DNA from: UBA2166 sp964463965
GTDB lineage: Bacteria > Nitrospirota > Nitrospiria > Nitrospirales > UBA2166
Length of the DNA: 64,000 bases
Direction of reading: 5' to 3'
Assembly (NCBI GenBank): GCA_964463965.1
Contig: CAYXED010000008.1
Location: 1 to 64,000 of the forward strand
Numbering within the stretch: position 1 is the first letter of the stretch; each line of letters starts with the position of its first letter. Both the position numbers and the translations under genes were made by a program. Positions 8,282 through 17,523 of the stretch are shown here, one piece after another. The notes beneath the pieces were generated by a model. It was not told the origin of the DNA. It did no database searches and saw only the letters and a program-made list of their open reading frames with translations.

Positions 8282-8902
8282 CTATTGTGCTCGTAAGGCA
8301 GCTTTATCGAGTTGTTGACTTAGCTCAGAGTACGTTTGTGTTACGGGGAATTGAGGAAACTCATTGACTATTGCATTGGGAGGGCGAAAAAAAATCCCTG
8401 CATCTGCCGCTTGTAGCATCGTCGTATCATTATATGAATCTCCAGCCGCTAATACTCTAAAGTTTAATCCTTGAAATGCTAATACTGCTTTTCGTTTTTG
8501 ATCCTGCTGGCGAAGGTGATAGTTAGTAATTTCACCGCTGGTAGCCACTTCAAGAGTGTGGCTAAATAGTGTTGGGTATTGAAGTTTATTCATCAATGGC
8601 GCGATGATCTCATAGAAAGTGTCGGATAAAATAATAACTTGATATTTGCTACGTAATTCTTTGAGAAAGTCAACGGCACCTTCAAGCGGGGTCAGTGTTT
8701 CAACTGCTGCATGAATGTCTTGTATGCGCAGGCTATATGCATTGAGAATATCCAGTCGCTTTTTCATTAACTCATCATAGTCTGAAATGTCTCGTGTTGT
8801 GAGGCGTAGTGTGTCAATTTTGGTTGCTTCAGCAAGAGAAATCCATACTTCAGGTACTAAAACGCCTTCAAGGTCAAGACAGATAATAATGGGTTGTTTC
8901 AT
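8282..8902 (-). CDS. thrH: ThrH-like phosphoserine/homoserine phosphotransferase (HAD family)
   Basis: A 206-residue HAD phosphatase whose sequence follows the ThrH family closely: CLDLEGVLVPE (motif I), TTRDISDYDELMKKRL, LEGAVDFL, ILSDTFYE (motif II) and AAGDSYNDTTML (motif IV), then FPQFP. ThrH of Pseudomonas dephosphorylates phosphoserine and can pass the phosphate to homoserine; it typically substitutes for SerB in serine synthesis. Here it is the first gene of a two-gene unit with thiD. The function is inferred from family similarity. Confidence 0.9.
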   Translation of the reverse strand: MKQPIIICLDLEGVLVPEVWISLAEATKIDTLRLTTRDISDYDELMKKRLDILNAYSLRIQDIHAAVETLTPLEGAVDFLKELRSKYQVIILSDTFYEIIAPLMNKLQYPTLFSHTLEVATSGEITNYHLRQQDQKRKAVLAFQGLNFRVLAAGDSYNDTTMLQAADAGIFFRPPNAIVNEFPQFPVTQTYSELSQQLDKAALRAQ

Positions 8903-8937
8903 ATTAGGTATCCCTGTATGACTTTAACTTCGTTGAC

Positions 8938-8947
8938 TCTCGCGAGA
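8938..8947. promoter_or_regulatory. Perfect 10-bp palindrome in the thrH/ccsA divergent region
   Basis: TCTCGCGAGA is its own reverse complement and is flanked by a wider inverted pair, TTGAC (8933-8937) and GTCAA (8955-8959). It lies 36 bases upstream of thrH and about 200 bases upstream of ccsA, within the 246-base divergent gap. It could be an operator for thrH-thiD, but no regulator is recognisable. Confidence 0.3.
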
Positions 8948-9055
8948 ATATAATGTCAAAGGATCGCACCTACAGTTGCTGCGTTTATACCATAAACTGT
9001 ATGGAATAGTATGCTCATACATTAGATCAATGCTTATAATTATGATGCATCTTAG

Positions 9056-9083
9056 TTGAGGGGATAGCATCTAATGTGATAAC
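9056..9083 (+). promoter_or_regulatory. Candidate promoter for the ccsA-hem operon
   Basis: TTGAGG (9056-9061) is separated by 16 bases from GATAAC (9078-9083), which has an extended -10 TGT in front. A TATAAT at 9035-9040 without a good -35 is an alternative. The ccsA ATG is at 9149. Confidence 0.3.
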
Positions 9084-9148
9084 ATTTTGTCCAACTCTTC
9101 GCGTATTTAGCTTCCTTAAGGTTATCTGGAATCTGTCAGGACAGAGAT

Positions 9149-9928
9149 ATGAGTCTTCCATATTTTGAGCTAACATTGATGTTGTATTTTTTTGGGGCAG
9201 CCCTTTTTGCTATTTCTTTAGCAATCAGAACTAATGTCTTGTCCAGTTTAGCTGTTGGTATTACTGCATTTGGTTTTGTACTTCACTCTGCAGTTCTTCA
9301 TACTCTTTTTTTTGGTACAGAGCATACACCTTTGGGTAGTCTTTATGAGGTAATGATTTTTTTCTCGTGGGGGTTAGTCTTAGCGTTTCTTGTTGCTGAG
9401 TATATTTATCGTATTCCATCACTTGGTTCATTTGTATTGCCTCTGGGGGTACTATCATTAATTTTTGCAGCAACGGTGAGGGATGACCTCCAGGTTTTGG
9501 AACCTGTGTTCTCAAATATTTGGTTTCACGTTGTAATGACAGTACTTGGGACCGTGGCTTTTGCACTCGCTTTTGTAGTAGGCATTATGTATTTAATACA
9601 GGAAAACCTTCTCAAATCAAAGAAGTTTATTCCCATGTATCATAAGCTTCCACCACTAGACTTTCTTGATGATCTCAACCGAAAATCTATCCTTTTTGGT
9701 TTCCCATTGCTTACGTTAGGTATTCTCGCGGGTGCTATCTGGGCAAACTTTTCTTCGGGGTCGTATTGGAATTGGGAACCAAAGCAAGTTTTAACTGTAG
9801 TTACCTGGTTTTTCTACTTAGTTGTATTGCTTGGGCGTTTTATGGTGGGTTGGCGTGCGAAGCGTGCGGCTTACCTAACGATTATTGGTTTTGTAGGAGT
9901 TTTGGCCACTTTTGCAACTATAGGGTAA
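9149..9928 (+). CDS. CcsA/HemX-type cytochrome c biogenesis membrane protein
   Basis: A 259-residue polytopic membrane protein with about eight hydrophobic segments. The haem-handling tryptophan-rich motif appears as WNWEPK at 207-212 (family form WxWxPKE), with conserved histidines around residues 46 and 127. CcsA (ResC) with CcsB exports haem and joins it to apocytochrome c in system II; in many bacteria a CcsA-like protein called HemX lies directly upstream of hemA, exactly as here, and may instead influence HemA levels. No CcsB/ResB neighbour is present. It heads the haem gene cluster, 71 bases before hemA. Confidence 0.85.
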   Translation: MSLPYFELTLMLYFFGAALFAISLAIRTNVLSSLAVGITAFGFVLHSAVLHTLFFGTEHTPLGSLYEVMIFFSWGLVLAFLVAEYIYRIPSLGSFVLPLGVLSLIFAATVRDDLQVLEPVFSNIWFHVVMTVLGTVAFALAFVVGIMYLIQENLLKSKKFIPMYHKLPPLDFLDDLNRKSILFGFPLLTLGILAGAIWANFSSGSYWNWEPKQVLTVVTWFFYLVVLLGRFMVGWRAKRAAYLTIIGFVGVLATFATIG

Positions 9929-9999
9929 CTTGTGCGTAGCTTATTAATTAGGGTTTTGAGTGCTTTCAGTCTATCCAAGGAGTATTAACGAGTTTCATT

Positions 10000-11319
10000 A
10001 TGCATATTGTTACTGCTGGACTTAATCACAAGACTGCACCTATTGAGATACGTGAAGGGCTTGCTATTTCAAATGGAGATCTTAGTGGTGCATTAGATGT
10101 TTTGAGGGGGTTTTCATCTCTGCAGGAGACGATGCTTCTCTCTACTTGTAACAGGGTTGAGCTATATGCGGTTGCCAATAATACTGATGAAGCAATTAGG
10201 CATTTACGGCAATTTCTTCTTCAGCGTAACCCTGCTATCAAGACTGAGCAGTTAGAAGAGTATCTTTACTTTTTAATTGATGATGCGGCAGTGCAACATT
10301 TATTTCGTGTTGCTTCAAGCTTAGATTCTATGGTTATGGGGGAACCTCAGATTTTGGGGCAGTTTAAGGATGCGGTTGAAGTTGCGGTTGCTGAGGGTTG
10401 TACAGGAGTTGTTCTGAATAAAGTGATGAAAAAAGCCATCTCAGTCGCTAAGCGAGTTCGCACTGAGACACCAGTTGGTGAACAAGCGGTTTCAGTGAGT
10501 TATGCGGCAGTTGAACTTGCAAAAAAACTTTTTCAGGATCTTTCTAGTCACTCCGTTATGTTAGTTGGTGCTGGAGAGATGGGAGAGTTGGCTGGAAGGC
10601 ATCTAGTCAATAATGGCGTTACTGATGTTATGGTCACGACAAGAAACTATCAACGTGCTATTCAATTTTCTAAGCAATTTAAGGGAAAACCGGTGCCATT
10701 TGATACTTTCAGGCAGGCAATGGTAGGTGCTGATATCGTAATTTGTTCAACAGGGTCTCCTTACCCAATTATTACTAAGCAAGATGTTATGAATGTTATA
10801 TATGCCAGGCGAAATCAGCCATTGTGTATTATTGATATAGCTGTTCCTCGCGATGTTGAAGATGATGTTCGTGATATTGATAATGTCTATCTCTTTAATA
10901 TTGATGATCTTCAGCAAATTGTAACGGTAAACATGGAAGAGCGGCAAAAAGCTGCGCATACTGCAGAGAATATCGTCAAGGAAGAAGTCATTACAATGAT
11001 GGGGTGGTTGAAGACACTTGAAACAGTGCCTACCATTGTAGCCTTAAAGAAACGAGCAGAGGAAATTCGTCAAGGAGAACTTGAGAAGGTTTTCTCTCGA
11101 CTTCCTAGTTTGTCTTCTCCAGAAAGAGAAATTCTTCAAGGGTTTTCGTCTTCAATTGTAAACAAAATTCTTCATCATCCTCTAGTTACTCTCAAAGAAG
11201 AAGCCACTAACGCTAATGGTGCGATGTATGTTGATGCAACGCGGAGACTTTTTTCCCTAGATGATGCTCCTGATGATTCAGTACAAAATAAGGAAAACCC
11301 TAAAAATGAATCTGACTAA
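10000..11319 (+). CDS. hemA: Glutamyl-tRNA reductase
   Basis: HemA (439 residues) reduces glutamyl-tRNA(Glu) to glutamate-1-semialdehyde, the first committed step of C5-pathway haem synthesis. The opening GLNHKTAPIEIRE is the family signature, C50 in STCNRVELYA is the catalytic nucleophile, and SLDSMVMGEPQILGQ forms the active-site region. A Rossmann NADPH segment (VGAGEMGELAGRHL) and a C-terminal dimerisation helix follow. ATG 10000 is the only sensible start; the AAGGAG at 9977-9982 is unusually far upstream. hemC follows after 15 bases. Confidence 0.97.
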   Translation: MHIVTAGLNHKTAPIEIREGLAISNGDLSGALDVLRGFSSLQETMLLSTCNRVELYAVANNTDEAIRHLRQFLLQRNPAIKTEQLEEYLYFLIDDAAVQHLFRVASSLDSMVMGEPQILGQFKDAVEVAVAEGCTGVVLNKVMKKAISVAKRVRTETPVGEQAVSVSYAAVELAKKLFQDLSSHSVMLVGAGEMGELAGRHLVNNGVTDVMVTTRNYQRAIQFSKQFKGKPVPFDTFRQAMVGADIVICSTGSPYPIITKQDVMNVIYARRNQPLCIIDIAVPRDVEDDVRDIDNVYLFNIDDLQQIVTVNMEERQKAAHTAENIVKEEVITMMGWLKTLETVPTIVALKKRAEEIRQGELEKVFSRLPSLSSPEREILQGFSSSIVNKILHHPLVTLKEEATNANGAMYVDATRRLFSLDDAPDDSVQNKENPKNESD

Positions 11320-11334
11320 AGGGAAGGCATTGTC

Positions 11335-12264
11335 TTGTCGCAAGTTGAGCTAAAAATTGGAACCCGTGCAAGTCGTCTTGCTTTGTGGCAGGCAAAGTGG
11401 GTAGCGGCGCAACTGGAAAAAAACCCTGATGTAAAAGTTACACTTCATAAAATAAAAACATCAGGGGACAAAATTCTTGATGTTCCATTAGCAAAAATAG
11501 GCGGGAAGGGGCTTTTTGTTAAGGAAATTGAGGAAGCGTTGCTTCGAGGGGAAATTGATCTTGCTGTTCATAGTATGAAAGATGTTCCAACCGTCTTGCC
11601 TGATTTGCTTGAAATATTTTCTATGACTGAGAGAGAAGATCCAAGGGATGCAATTAGCACGCGTTACCCTATTACTGATGTTGACGAGCTTCCCTCTGGT
11701 GCTACGATTGGGACAAGTAGTCTTAGGCGGCAGGCATTGCTTTTAAACCGGAGACCTGATTTTAAAATAGCTGCTTTAAGGGGTAACCTTGATACCCGTT
11801 TGAGAAAACTACAAGAGGGAGAGTTTGATGCAGTAGTTGTTGCAGCAGCAGGTGTTCGGAGGCTAGGTTTTGAATCACAGGTAACAGCATATTTGTCAGT
11901 TGATCAAAGTCTTCCAGCCATGGGCCAGGGTGTTCTTGGTATTGAGTGTCGTAAGGGTGATGCGATTGTACAGGAGCATATTGCACCTTTAAACCACCCT
12001 CCTAGTGCGCTTGCTGTTACCGCAGAACGGGCATTTGTTGATAGGCTAGAAGGAGGTTGCCAAGTTCCTATTGGCGCCTATGCAGTCGTGACTGATACAT
12101 CTATACGTCTGGAGGGGCTTGTTGCAACCATTGATGGTACACGCGTGATTCGTAGTGAAATTACAGGTCTGATTAAAGATGCGGGCGGTTTAGGTGTTAC
12201 TCTTGCCGAAGAACTTCTGAGTAAAGGTGCAGGAGAGATTCTTACGGAGGTCTATAATAACTAG
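11335..12264 (+). CDS. hemC: Porphobilinogen deaminase (hydroxymethylbilane synthase)
   Basis: HemC (309 residues) links four porphobilinogens to hydroxymethylbilane. GTRASRLALWQ opens the protein, and C242 in EGGCQVPIGA is the cysteine that carries the dipyrromethane cofactor. The TTG start at 11335 is supported by AAAGGGAAGG at 11318-11327 with about 7 bases of spacing; there is no better ATG that keeps the conserved N-terminus. It lies between hemA and the cobA/hemD fusion. Confidence 0.96.
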   Translation: MSQVELKIGTRASRLALWQAKWVAAQLEKNPDVKVTLHKIKTSGDKILDVPLAKIGGKGLFVKEIEEALLRGEIDLAVHSMKDVPTVLPDLLEIFSMTEREDPRDAISTRYPITDVDELPSGATIGTSSLRRQALLLNRRPDFKIAALRGNLDTRLRKLQEGEFDAVVVAAAGVRRLGFESQVTAYLSVDQSLPAMGQGVLGIECRKGDAIVQEHIAPLNHPPSALAVTAERAFVDRLEGGCQVPIGAYAVVTDTSIRLEGLVATIDGTRVIRSEITGLIKDAGGLGVTLAEELLSKGAGEILTEVYNN

Positions 12265-12276
12265 CGTTGTTTCAGA

Positions 12277-12283
12277 AAAGGGA
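12277..12283 (+). promoter_or_regulatory. Ribosome binding site that fixes the cobA/hemD start
   Basis: AAAGGGA lies 6 bases before the TTG at 12290. It favours that start over an in-frame GTG at 12227, which would overlap hemC by 38 bases. Confidence 0.5.
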
Positions 12284-12289
12284 ACTTCA

Positions 12290-13828
12290 TTGGCGTTAGC
12301 TGGTGGACGGGTATACCTTGTTGGAGCTGGCCCAGGTGATCCTAAACTTCTTACTCTTCGAGGAAAAGAATGTCTAGAAGAGGCTGATGTTGTTATTTAT
12401 GACTATCTTGCAAACCCTGCGCTTTTAAGGCATGCAACGAAAGAGTTTGTAGAGTTAATTTATGTTGGACGCCGTGGACGTGGACATTATTTAAAGCAGG
12501 CAGAAATTAATTCTCTTCTGATCGAGAAAGCTCAGAAAGGGAAAACTGTTCTCCGGCTGAAAGGTGGGGATCCTTTTGTATTTGGGCGTGGTGGCGAAGA
12601 AGCAGAAGTTGTCGCCAATGCAGGGATTCCGTTTGAGGTTGTTCCAGGAATTAGTTCGGCAATTGCGTGTCCAGCGTATGCTGGAATTCCAATTACTCAT
12701 AGAACTATGGCATCTTCTGCCTCAATTGTTACTGGCCATGAAGATCTAACTAAACAGGACTTGGGTGTTACCTGGAAGGTATTTGCACAAGAATCTGGTA
12801 CTCTTGTTATTTTAATGGGAGTTCGTAATCTTCCTACAATTGTCCAGGCATTGCTTAATGAGGGTAAGTCATCAACTACACCTGTCGCACTGATCCGATG
12901 GGGCACACGATCCTCTCAATGCACTATTACTGGAACTCTTGAAGATATTGTACAGAAAAGTATGGATGTCCAGATTGATCCACCGTCAGTGATTGTTGTC
13001 GGAGATGTTGTGACGCTTCGCGATAAGTTAAACTGGTATGAACGCCGCCCGTTGTTTGGTAAAAAAGTTATGATAACTAGGGCACTTTCACAGGCAAGTG
13101 AGTGTAGCGATCTTCTATATAAGTATGGGGCTGAGACGATTGAGTGTCCAACGATTGAAATGATTCCCCCGCTTGACATCTCTGAGCTTCATCGTGCGAT
13201 TGATGAAATTGAAGACTATGATTGGATTATATTTACAAGTGTTAATGGGGTAGCCTATTTTATGAGGCATTTGCATGACCGTAATAAAGACCTACGTATA
13301 CTGCATCGTCTAAGTTTGTGTTGTATTGGGCCGCGTACAGCTGAAGAGCTTAGAAGGCATGGCTTAATACCAGATATCATTCCAGAAACTTTTCAAGCTG
13401 AAGGCATTATAGATGCCTTAAAGCCCATTGGTCTTAAGGGCAAGCAAGTTCTAATCCCCCGTGCTGAGGTTGCACGGGAGATACTGCCAGACATTTTACG
13501 TAGTCTTGGTGCGGTTGTAGTAGTCCCACCAGTATATCGTACAATCCAGCCTGAACATGATGTAGCATGGGCTAAAGAGATGTTGCGTATGAGGGATATT
13601 GCGGTTATTACTTTTACAAGCTCTTCAACAGTTCGTAATTTTGTTGATCTTTTTGGCGGACGAGATTTAGTACACGAGCTTCTATTAAATACACCTATTG
13701 CGAGTATTGGTCCTATTACTTCCAGTACAGTAAAAGAGTTTGGCCTTGTCCCAACTATTACTCCTATTGAAAGTACTATTCCTGCTCTTGTGGATTCAAT
13801 TGTAGACTACTTTCAGCTTGGAAAGTGA
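12290..13828 (+). CDS. cobA-hemD: Bifunctional uroporphyrinogen-III C-methyltransferase / uroporphyrinogen-III synthase
   Basis: A natural fusion of 512 residues. The first ~245 residues are a SAM uroporphyrinogen-III methyltransferase (CobA/SUMT): VYLVGAGPGDPKLLTLRG, the SAM-loop RLKGGDPFVFGRGGEE and VVPGISSAIACPAYAGIP. From about residue 255 a HemD domain begins (PLFGKKVMITRA), with IIFTSVNGV and TFTSSSTV segments typical of uroporphyrinogen-III synthase. HemD cyclises the HemC product; CobA makes precorrin-2 for sirohaem, cobalamin or haem d1. The fusion places a branch point in one protein. The TTG start was chosen from the Shine-Dalgarno sequence described separately. Confidence 0.94.
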   Translation: MALAGGRVYLVGAGPGDPKLLTLRGKECLEEADVVIYDYLANPALLRHATKEFVELIYVGRRGRGHYLKQAEINSLLIEKAQKGKTVLRLKGGDPFVFGRGGEEAEVVANAGIPFEVVPGISSAIACPAYAGIPITHRTMASSASIVTGHEDLTKQDLGVTWKVFAQESGTLVILMGVRNLPTIVQALLNEGKSSTTPVALIRWGTRSSQCTITGTLEDIVQKSMDVQIDPPSVIVVGDVVTLRDKLNWYERRPLFGKKVMITRALSQASECSDLLYKYGAETIECPTIEMIPPLDISELHRAIDEIEDYDWIIFTSVNGVAYFMRHLHDRNKDLRILHRLSLCCIGPRTAEELRRHGLIPDIIPETFQAEGIIDALKPIGLKGKQVLIPRAEVAREILPDILRSLGAVVVVPPVYRTIQPEHDVAWAKEMLRMRDIAVITFTSSSTVRNFVDLFGGRDLVHELLLNTPIASIGPITSSTVKEFGLVPTITPIESTIPALVDSIVDYFQLGK

Positions 13829-13834
13829 TGACTT

Positions 13835-14818
13835 ATGCCTTTTCCTCGTGACAGACTGCGTCGCCTTCGTGAGACAGAGGCACTACGGGGCCTTGTCAGA
13901 GAGACCCACTTGGCATCTCATAGATTTATAGCGCCTATTTTTGTAGTGGAAGGGACGAATTTACGCCAAGAAATTCCTTCTATGCCGGAGCAGTACAGAC
14001 TCTCAATTGACCAGCTTATGATAGAGGCATCGGAGATCTTTTCATTGGGAATTCCTGCAGTTCTTCTTTTCGGAGTTCCTGATCAAAAAGATGAGGAGGG
14101 GAGTGCTGCATGGGATCCAAATGGTTTAATTCCAAATGCCATTAAAAAGCTTAAGCAGAAACTTCCAGGTCTCCTTGTGATTACTGACGTCTGTATTGAT
14201 GAATATACTTCACATGGTCATTGTGGCGTGGTACGAGATGGCCGCATTCTTAATGATGAGACCCTTCCATTGTTGCAAAAGATGGCTCTGGTGCATGCTA
14301 AAGCTGGAGCTGACATGGTTGCACCATCGGACATGATGGATGGAAGAGTAGATGCTGTTCGAACAGCCTTGGATGCTAATGGTTTTACTGATATTCCGAT
14401 CATGGCTTATGCTGCCAAATACGCCTCATCGTTCTACGCACCTTTTCGTGATGCAACTCAGGCAGGACCAGTATTTGGGGATCGTCAGTCCTATCAAATG
14501 GATTCCGCCAATACTCGTGAAGCGATTCGAGAAATTGAAACCGATATCGGAGAAGGGGCGGATATTGTGATGGTAAAGCCAGCATTACCGTATCTTGATA
14601 TTATATGCCGTACTCGACAATCTTTTAACTTACCACTTGCGGCATATCAGGTCAGTGGTGAGTACAGTATGATTAAAGCTGCAGCTTCGCAAGGCTGGCT
14701 AGATGAAAAACGTGCAATGTTAGAATCATTGCTTGCCATACAAAGAGCGGGAGCTGACCTGATTATCACCTACTTCGCAAAAGCCGCGGCTAAGTATCTA
14801 AACGATGCCGACTCGTAG
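13835..14818 (+). CDS. hemB: Porphobilinogen synthase (delta-aminolevulinic acid dehydratase)
   Basis: HemB (327 residues) condenses two aminolevulinates to porphobilinogen. Schiff-base lysines are K195 (AYAAKYASSFYAPFRDA) and K248 (MVKPALPYLD). The metal loop reads C120-I-D122 and HGHC130: two of the three cysteines of the catalytic Zn site remain, while the middle one is aspartate. That is neither the full three-cysteine Zn form nor the cysteine-free Mg form. The gene follows cobA/hemD by 6 bases and closes the haem cluster. Confidence 0.96.
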   Translation: MPFPRDRLRRLRETEALRGLVRETHLASHRFIAPIFVVEGTNLRQEIPSMPEQYRLSIDQLMIEASEIFSLGIPAVLLFGVPDQKDEEGSAAWDPNGLIPNAIKKLKQKLPGLLVITDVCIDEYTSHGHCGVVRDGRILNDETLPLLQKMALVHAKAGADMVAPSDMMDGRVDAVRTALDANGFTDIPIMAYAAKYASSFYAPFRDATQAGPVFGDRQSYQMDSANTREAIREIETDIGEGADIVMVKPALPYLDIICRTRQSFNLPLAAYQVSGEYSMIKAAASQGWLDEKRAMLESLLAIQRAGADLIITYFAKAAAKYLNDADS

Positions 14819-14863
14819 TACTTTATACTATCTGCTAGCTACCATTTAATCCTTTTATAGCGA

Positions 14864-15787
14864 ATGAAGATAACCAAGGATCTCGAGCAGCTCTCCCAAA
14901 GGGATGCTAGGGTTCTCACCATAGGAAATTTTGATGGAGTACATCTTGGGCATCAGGCTCTGCTTAAAGACGTTGTTATGCGTGCTCAAGCTTTAGGTGG
15001 TGAGTCCGTGGTGCTTACCTTTCAGCCTCATCCTTTAGCTATTCTTGCACCACATCTTGATGTGCAATGTTTGACAACTCAAGATGAGAAAAATGCCTTA
15101 TTTGAACAGGCAGGTATACAACATGTTATTTGCCTTCAGTTTTCATTAGAGCTTGCCGAGCTATCTGCAGAAGCCTTTGTGAGTGAAGTGCTTCTCGGTC
15201 GCATAGGGCTTTGTGAGTTATTTATCGGTAATAGTTTTAGGTTCGGTAAAAACCGCACTGGAACTATTGAAAGCCTGTTGAATTTTGGGCCAAAAATGCA
15301 ATTTCTTGTCACACCCATTTTACCTATAGAGATTGAAGGGAAGGTTGTGAGCTCTTCGGCAATTCGAGAATATGTGAAGGAGGGGAGACTCTCAGAGGCA
15401 TCACGTTTCTTAGGTCGTCCATATGTACTTGATGGTATTGTACGGAAAGGCGAGGGAAATGGAGCGGCTTTAGGATACCCTACAGCAAATCTCTCCCTGC
15501 CTACTGGACGAGTAATTCCGCCAAATGGTGTGTATGCAACGATAGTTACGCTGGATAATGTCGCTTACCCGTCGATAAGTTATATTGGTCATCGGCCAGT
15601 TTTTGAGGGACAGGAACGATTACTTGAAGTACACATTTTTGATTTTACTGATAATCTCTATGGAAAATTCTTACAAGTAAGTTTTGTAGAGTTTATTCGA
15701 AAGGATATGATGTTCTCTAGCAAAATAGATCTTGCAAGACAAATTGAGGATGATGTAAATCATGTTCATCTTGCGCTCAAGACCTAG
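14864..15787 (+). CDS. ribF: Bifunctional riboflavin kinase / FAD synthetase
   Basis: RibF (307 residues) makes FMN and then FAD from riboflavin. The N-terminal adenylyltransferase domain has GNFDGVHLGH at 21-30 and the SSSAIREY signature at 163-170. The riboflavin kinase domain starts near residue 183 with GRPYVLDG and contains GYPTANL at 204-210. It sits 45 bases after hemB and 21 bases before tilS on the same strand. Confidence 0.96.
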   Translation: MKITKDLEQLSQRDARVLTIGNFDGVHLGHQALLKDVVMRAQALGGESVVLTFQPHPLAILAPHLDVQCLTTQDEKNALFEQAGIQHVICLQFSLELAELSAEAFVSEVLLGRIGLCELFIGNSFRFGKNRTGTIESLLNFGPKMQFLVTPILPIEIEGKVVSSSAIREYVKEGRLSEASRFLGRPYVLDGIVRKGEGNGAALGYPTANLSLPTGRVIPPNGVYATIVTLDNVAYPSISYIGHRPVFEGQERLLEVHIFDFTDNLYGKFLQVSFVEFIRKDMMFSSKIDLARQIEDDVNHVHLALKT

Positions 15788-15808
15788 ATTAGGATTACTT
15801 TCTATTAG

Positions 15809-17278
15809 ATGATGCTGACACCTTATACTAACCTCCCCGCAGAGGATGCTATTACACGTGTTTATGAGACTATTACGAGATATCGGCTTTTTGTCTCTGG
15901 AGATCGTGTCATTATTGGGGCTTCGGGTGGTCCAGACTCAACATGTCTTATAGCAATATTATGTGCTTTGAGTAAGCCTCTAGGGATAATGTTACATCTT
16001 GCCCATTTTAATTATGCTACGCGGGGAGATGAATCAGAGCTAGACGAGCAATTTGTCTGTAGGATTGCCGAAGAATTTTCTCTTGGTATATCGATTGAAC
16101 GTGCAGAGCCTACTACGCTTGCTACGGTAGGAACAGGATCATTTCAGTCGAGGGCGAGAATGGCTCGGTATCGTTTTTTTGATCGTGTTGCAAGTGAACA
16201 AAGTGCATCAAAGATAGCTACTGGACACACAACTGATGATCAAGCTGAGACCATTCTTATGTGGATTGTTCGAGGTACAGGGCTTTCAGGTCTTGGAGGA
16301 ATTCCCATCCAGCGCTCTCATCATATTGTACGCCCACTGATTGAACTCACTAGAACTGATGTCTTGAATTATTTGGGTAAACAGAACATTGCATTCCGAA
16401 CTGACTCTACAAACGATACGCGCTCATATCTTCGAAATAGAGTGCGTTTAGATTTGCTACCATTGTTGAGAAGGTTTAATCCTAAAATCGAACGTTCTAT
16501 TGCGCACCTTGCATCCATTGTCACTGAAGATGAAAAGGTTCTTGGTGATATTACAGCCACGGTTTTTAAGGAGCTCCTTGTACATAAAAAAAATGGCGTG
16601 AATAACGAAAACTGTCACATTAATAGACAGAAGTTTTTGCAACTTCCATTAGCTTTGCAGAGACGATGTATTCGTAAAGCGGCTAGGCAAGTTAAGGGGC
16701 ATGTGCGTGGTATGACATTTCTTCACATTGAACAGATCATTGATTTTATACTGAAATCTGCTGGACGTTTATCTGTTCTTGAGTGTGCTGGACTAAAGGT
16801 GCATTCTCATGATTGCAATGAGATTGTTGTGGCTAATATTGCTGTGAAAGCTGAAGCTTCTACCTGGGAGCCACAAGAGTTCTTTGTCCCCGGTGAGATT
16901 GAGTTGCAATCTATTGGATGTAGGATCAAGGCATGGAGACAACCCTCTTCTTTGATAACTGATTCTATAACTCCCTCTATGAAATTTACTTCACGTGATC
17001 CGATGGTAGCTTTTTTCGATGAAGACACTTTTGTATTGCCTCTTACTATTAGGCCATGGCAAGCAGGCGATGTTTTCTGTCCTATGGGTATGGGAGGAAA
17101 GAGAAAAAAACTGCAGGATTATTTTGTTGATATGAAGGTGCCTCAGTATTTACGAACTCAGATTCCGCTAATTGTTGCGCCGGAAGGTATTCTTTGGATT
17201 CCTGGGTATAGGCAGGATGAGCGATTTCAAGCTCGTTCAACGACTAATCGACCCTGTATTATGCAATTAATGCGCTAG
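15809..17278 (+). CDS. tilS: tRNA(Ile)-lysidine synthetase
   Basis: TilS (489 residues) attaches lysine to C34 of the CAU-anticodon tRNA(Ile) so that it reads AUA. The PP-loop ATP site is SGGPDS at 39-44, followed by HFNYATRGDESELDEQF and TGHTTDDQAETILMW. The C-terminal TilS substrate-binding domain is present (RPWQAGDVF through KVPQYLRTQIPLI and WIPGYRQDERF). ATGs at 15809 and 15812 are both possible starts. Many bacteria carry hpt between tilS and ftsH; here only a 245-base gap separates them. Confidence 0.95.
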   Translation: MMLTPYTNLPAEDAITRVYETITRYRLFVSGDRVIIGASGGPDSTCLIAILCALSKPLGIMLHLAHFNYATRGDESELDEQFVCRIAEEFSLGISIERAEPTTLATVGTGSFQSRARMARYRFFDRVASEQSASKIATGHTTDDQAETILMWIVRGTGLSGLGGIPIQRSHHIVRPLIELTRTDVLNYLGKQNIAFRTDSTNDTRSYLRNRVRLDLLPLLRRFNPKIERSIAHLASIVTEDEKVLGDITATVFKELLVHKKNGVNNENCHINRQKFLQLPLALQRRCIRKAARQVKGHVRGMTFLHIEQIIDFILKSAGRLSVLECAGLKVHSHDCNEIVVANIAVKAEASTWEPQEFFVPGEIELQSIGCRIKAWRQPSSLITDSITPSMKFTSRDPMVAFFDEDTFVLPLTIRPWQAGDVFCPMGMGGKRKKLQDYFVDMKVPQYLRTQIPLIVAPEGILWIPGYRQDERFQARSTTNRPCIMQLMR

Positions 17279-17523
17279 AAAATTGAGTAATTTGTATGTT
17301 GTCCATTCTGAAAACATAACCTTCTCTGGAGGAATGATTACGGTTGGAAAATGGGATATTAGCAATTACTCAAGGCCCATTGTCAGAAAATTCACATGTG
17401 TGCTACCATCAGGCAATCTTTTTGAAGTCAGATGGTTTGCCACTTCCCTCGTTAAGTCCCGTGAAAAACTTAGAATTGAGGGCTATCTGTTTTGGCAAAG
17501 AAATATGTAGCTTGGAGGAATAG

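Noticed and set aside
17283..17510. 75-codon ORF between tilS and ftsH
   Set aside because: It begins with TTG without a ribosome site and has no recognisable domain; it is not a remnant of hpt, which often lies here. It is better treated as intergenic.
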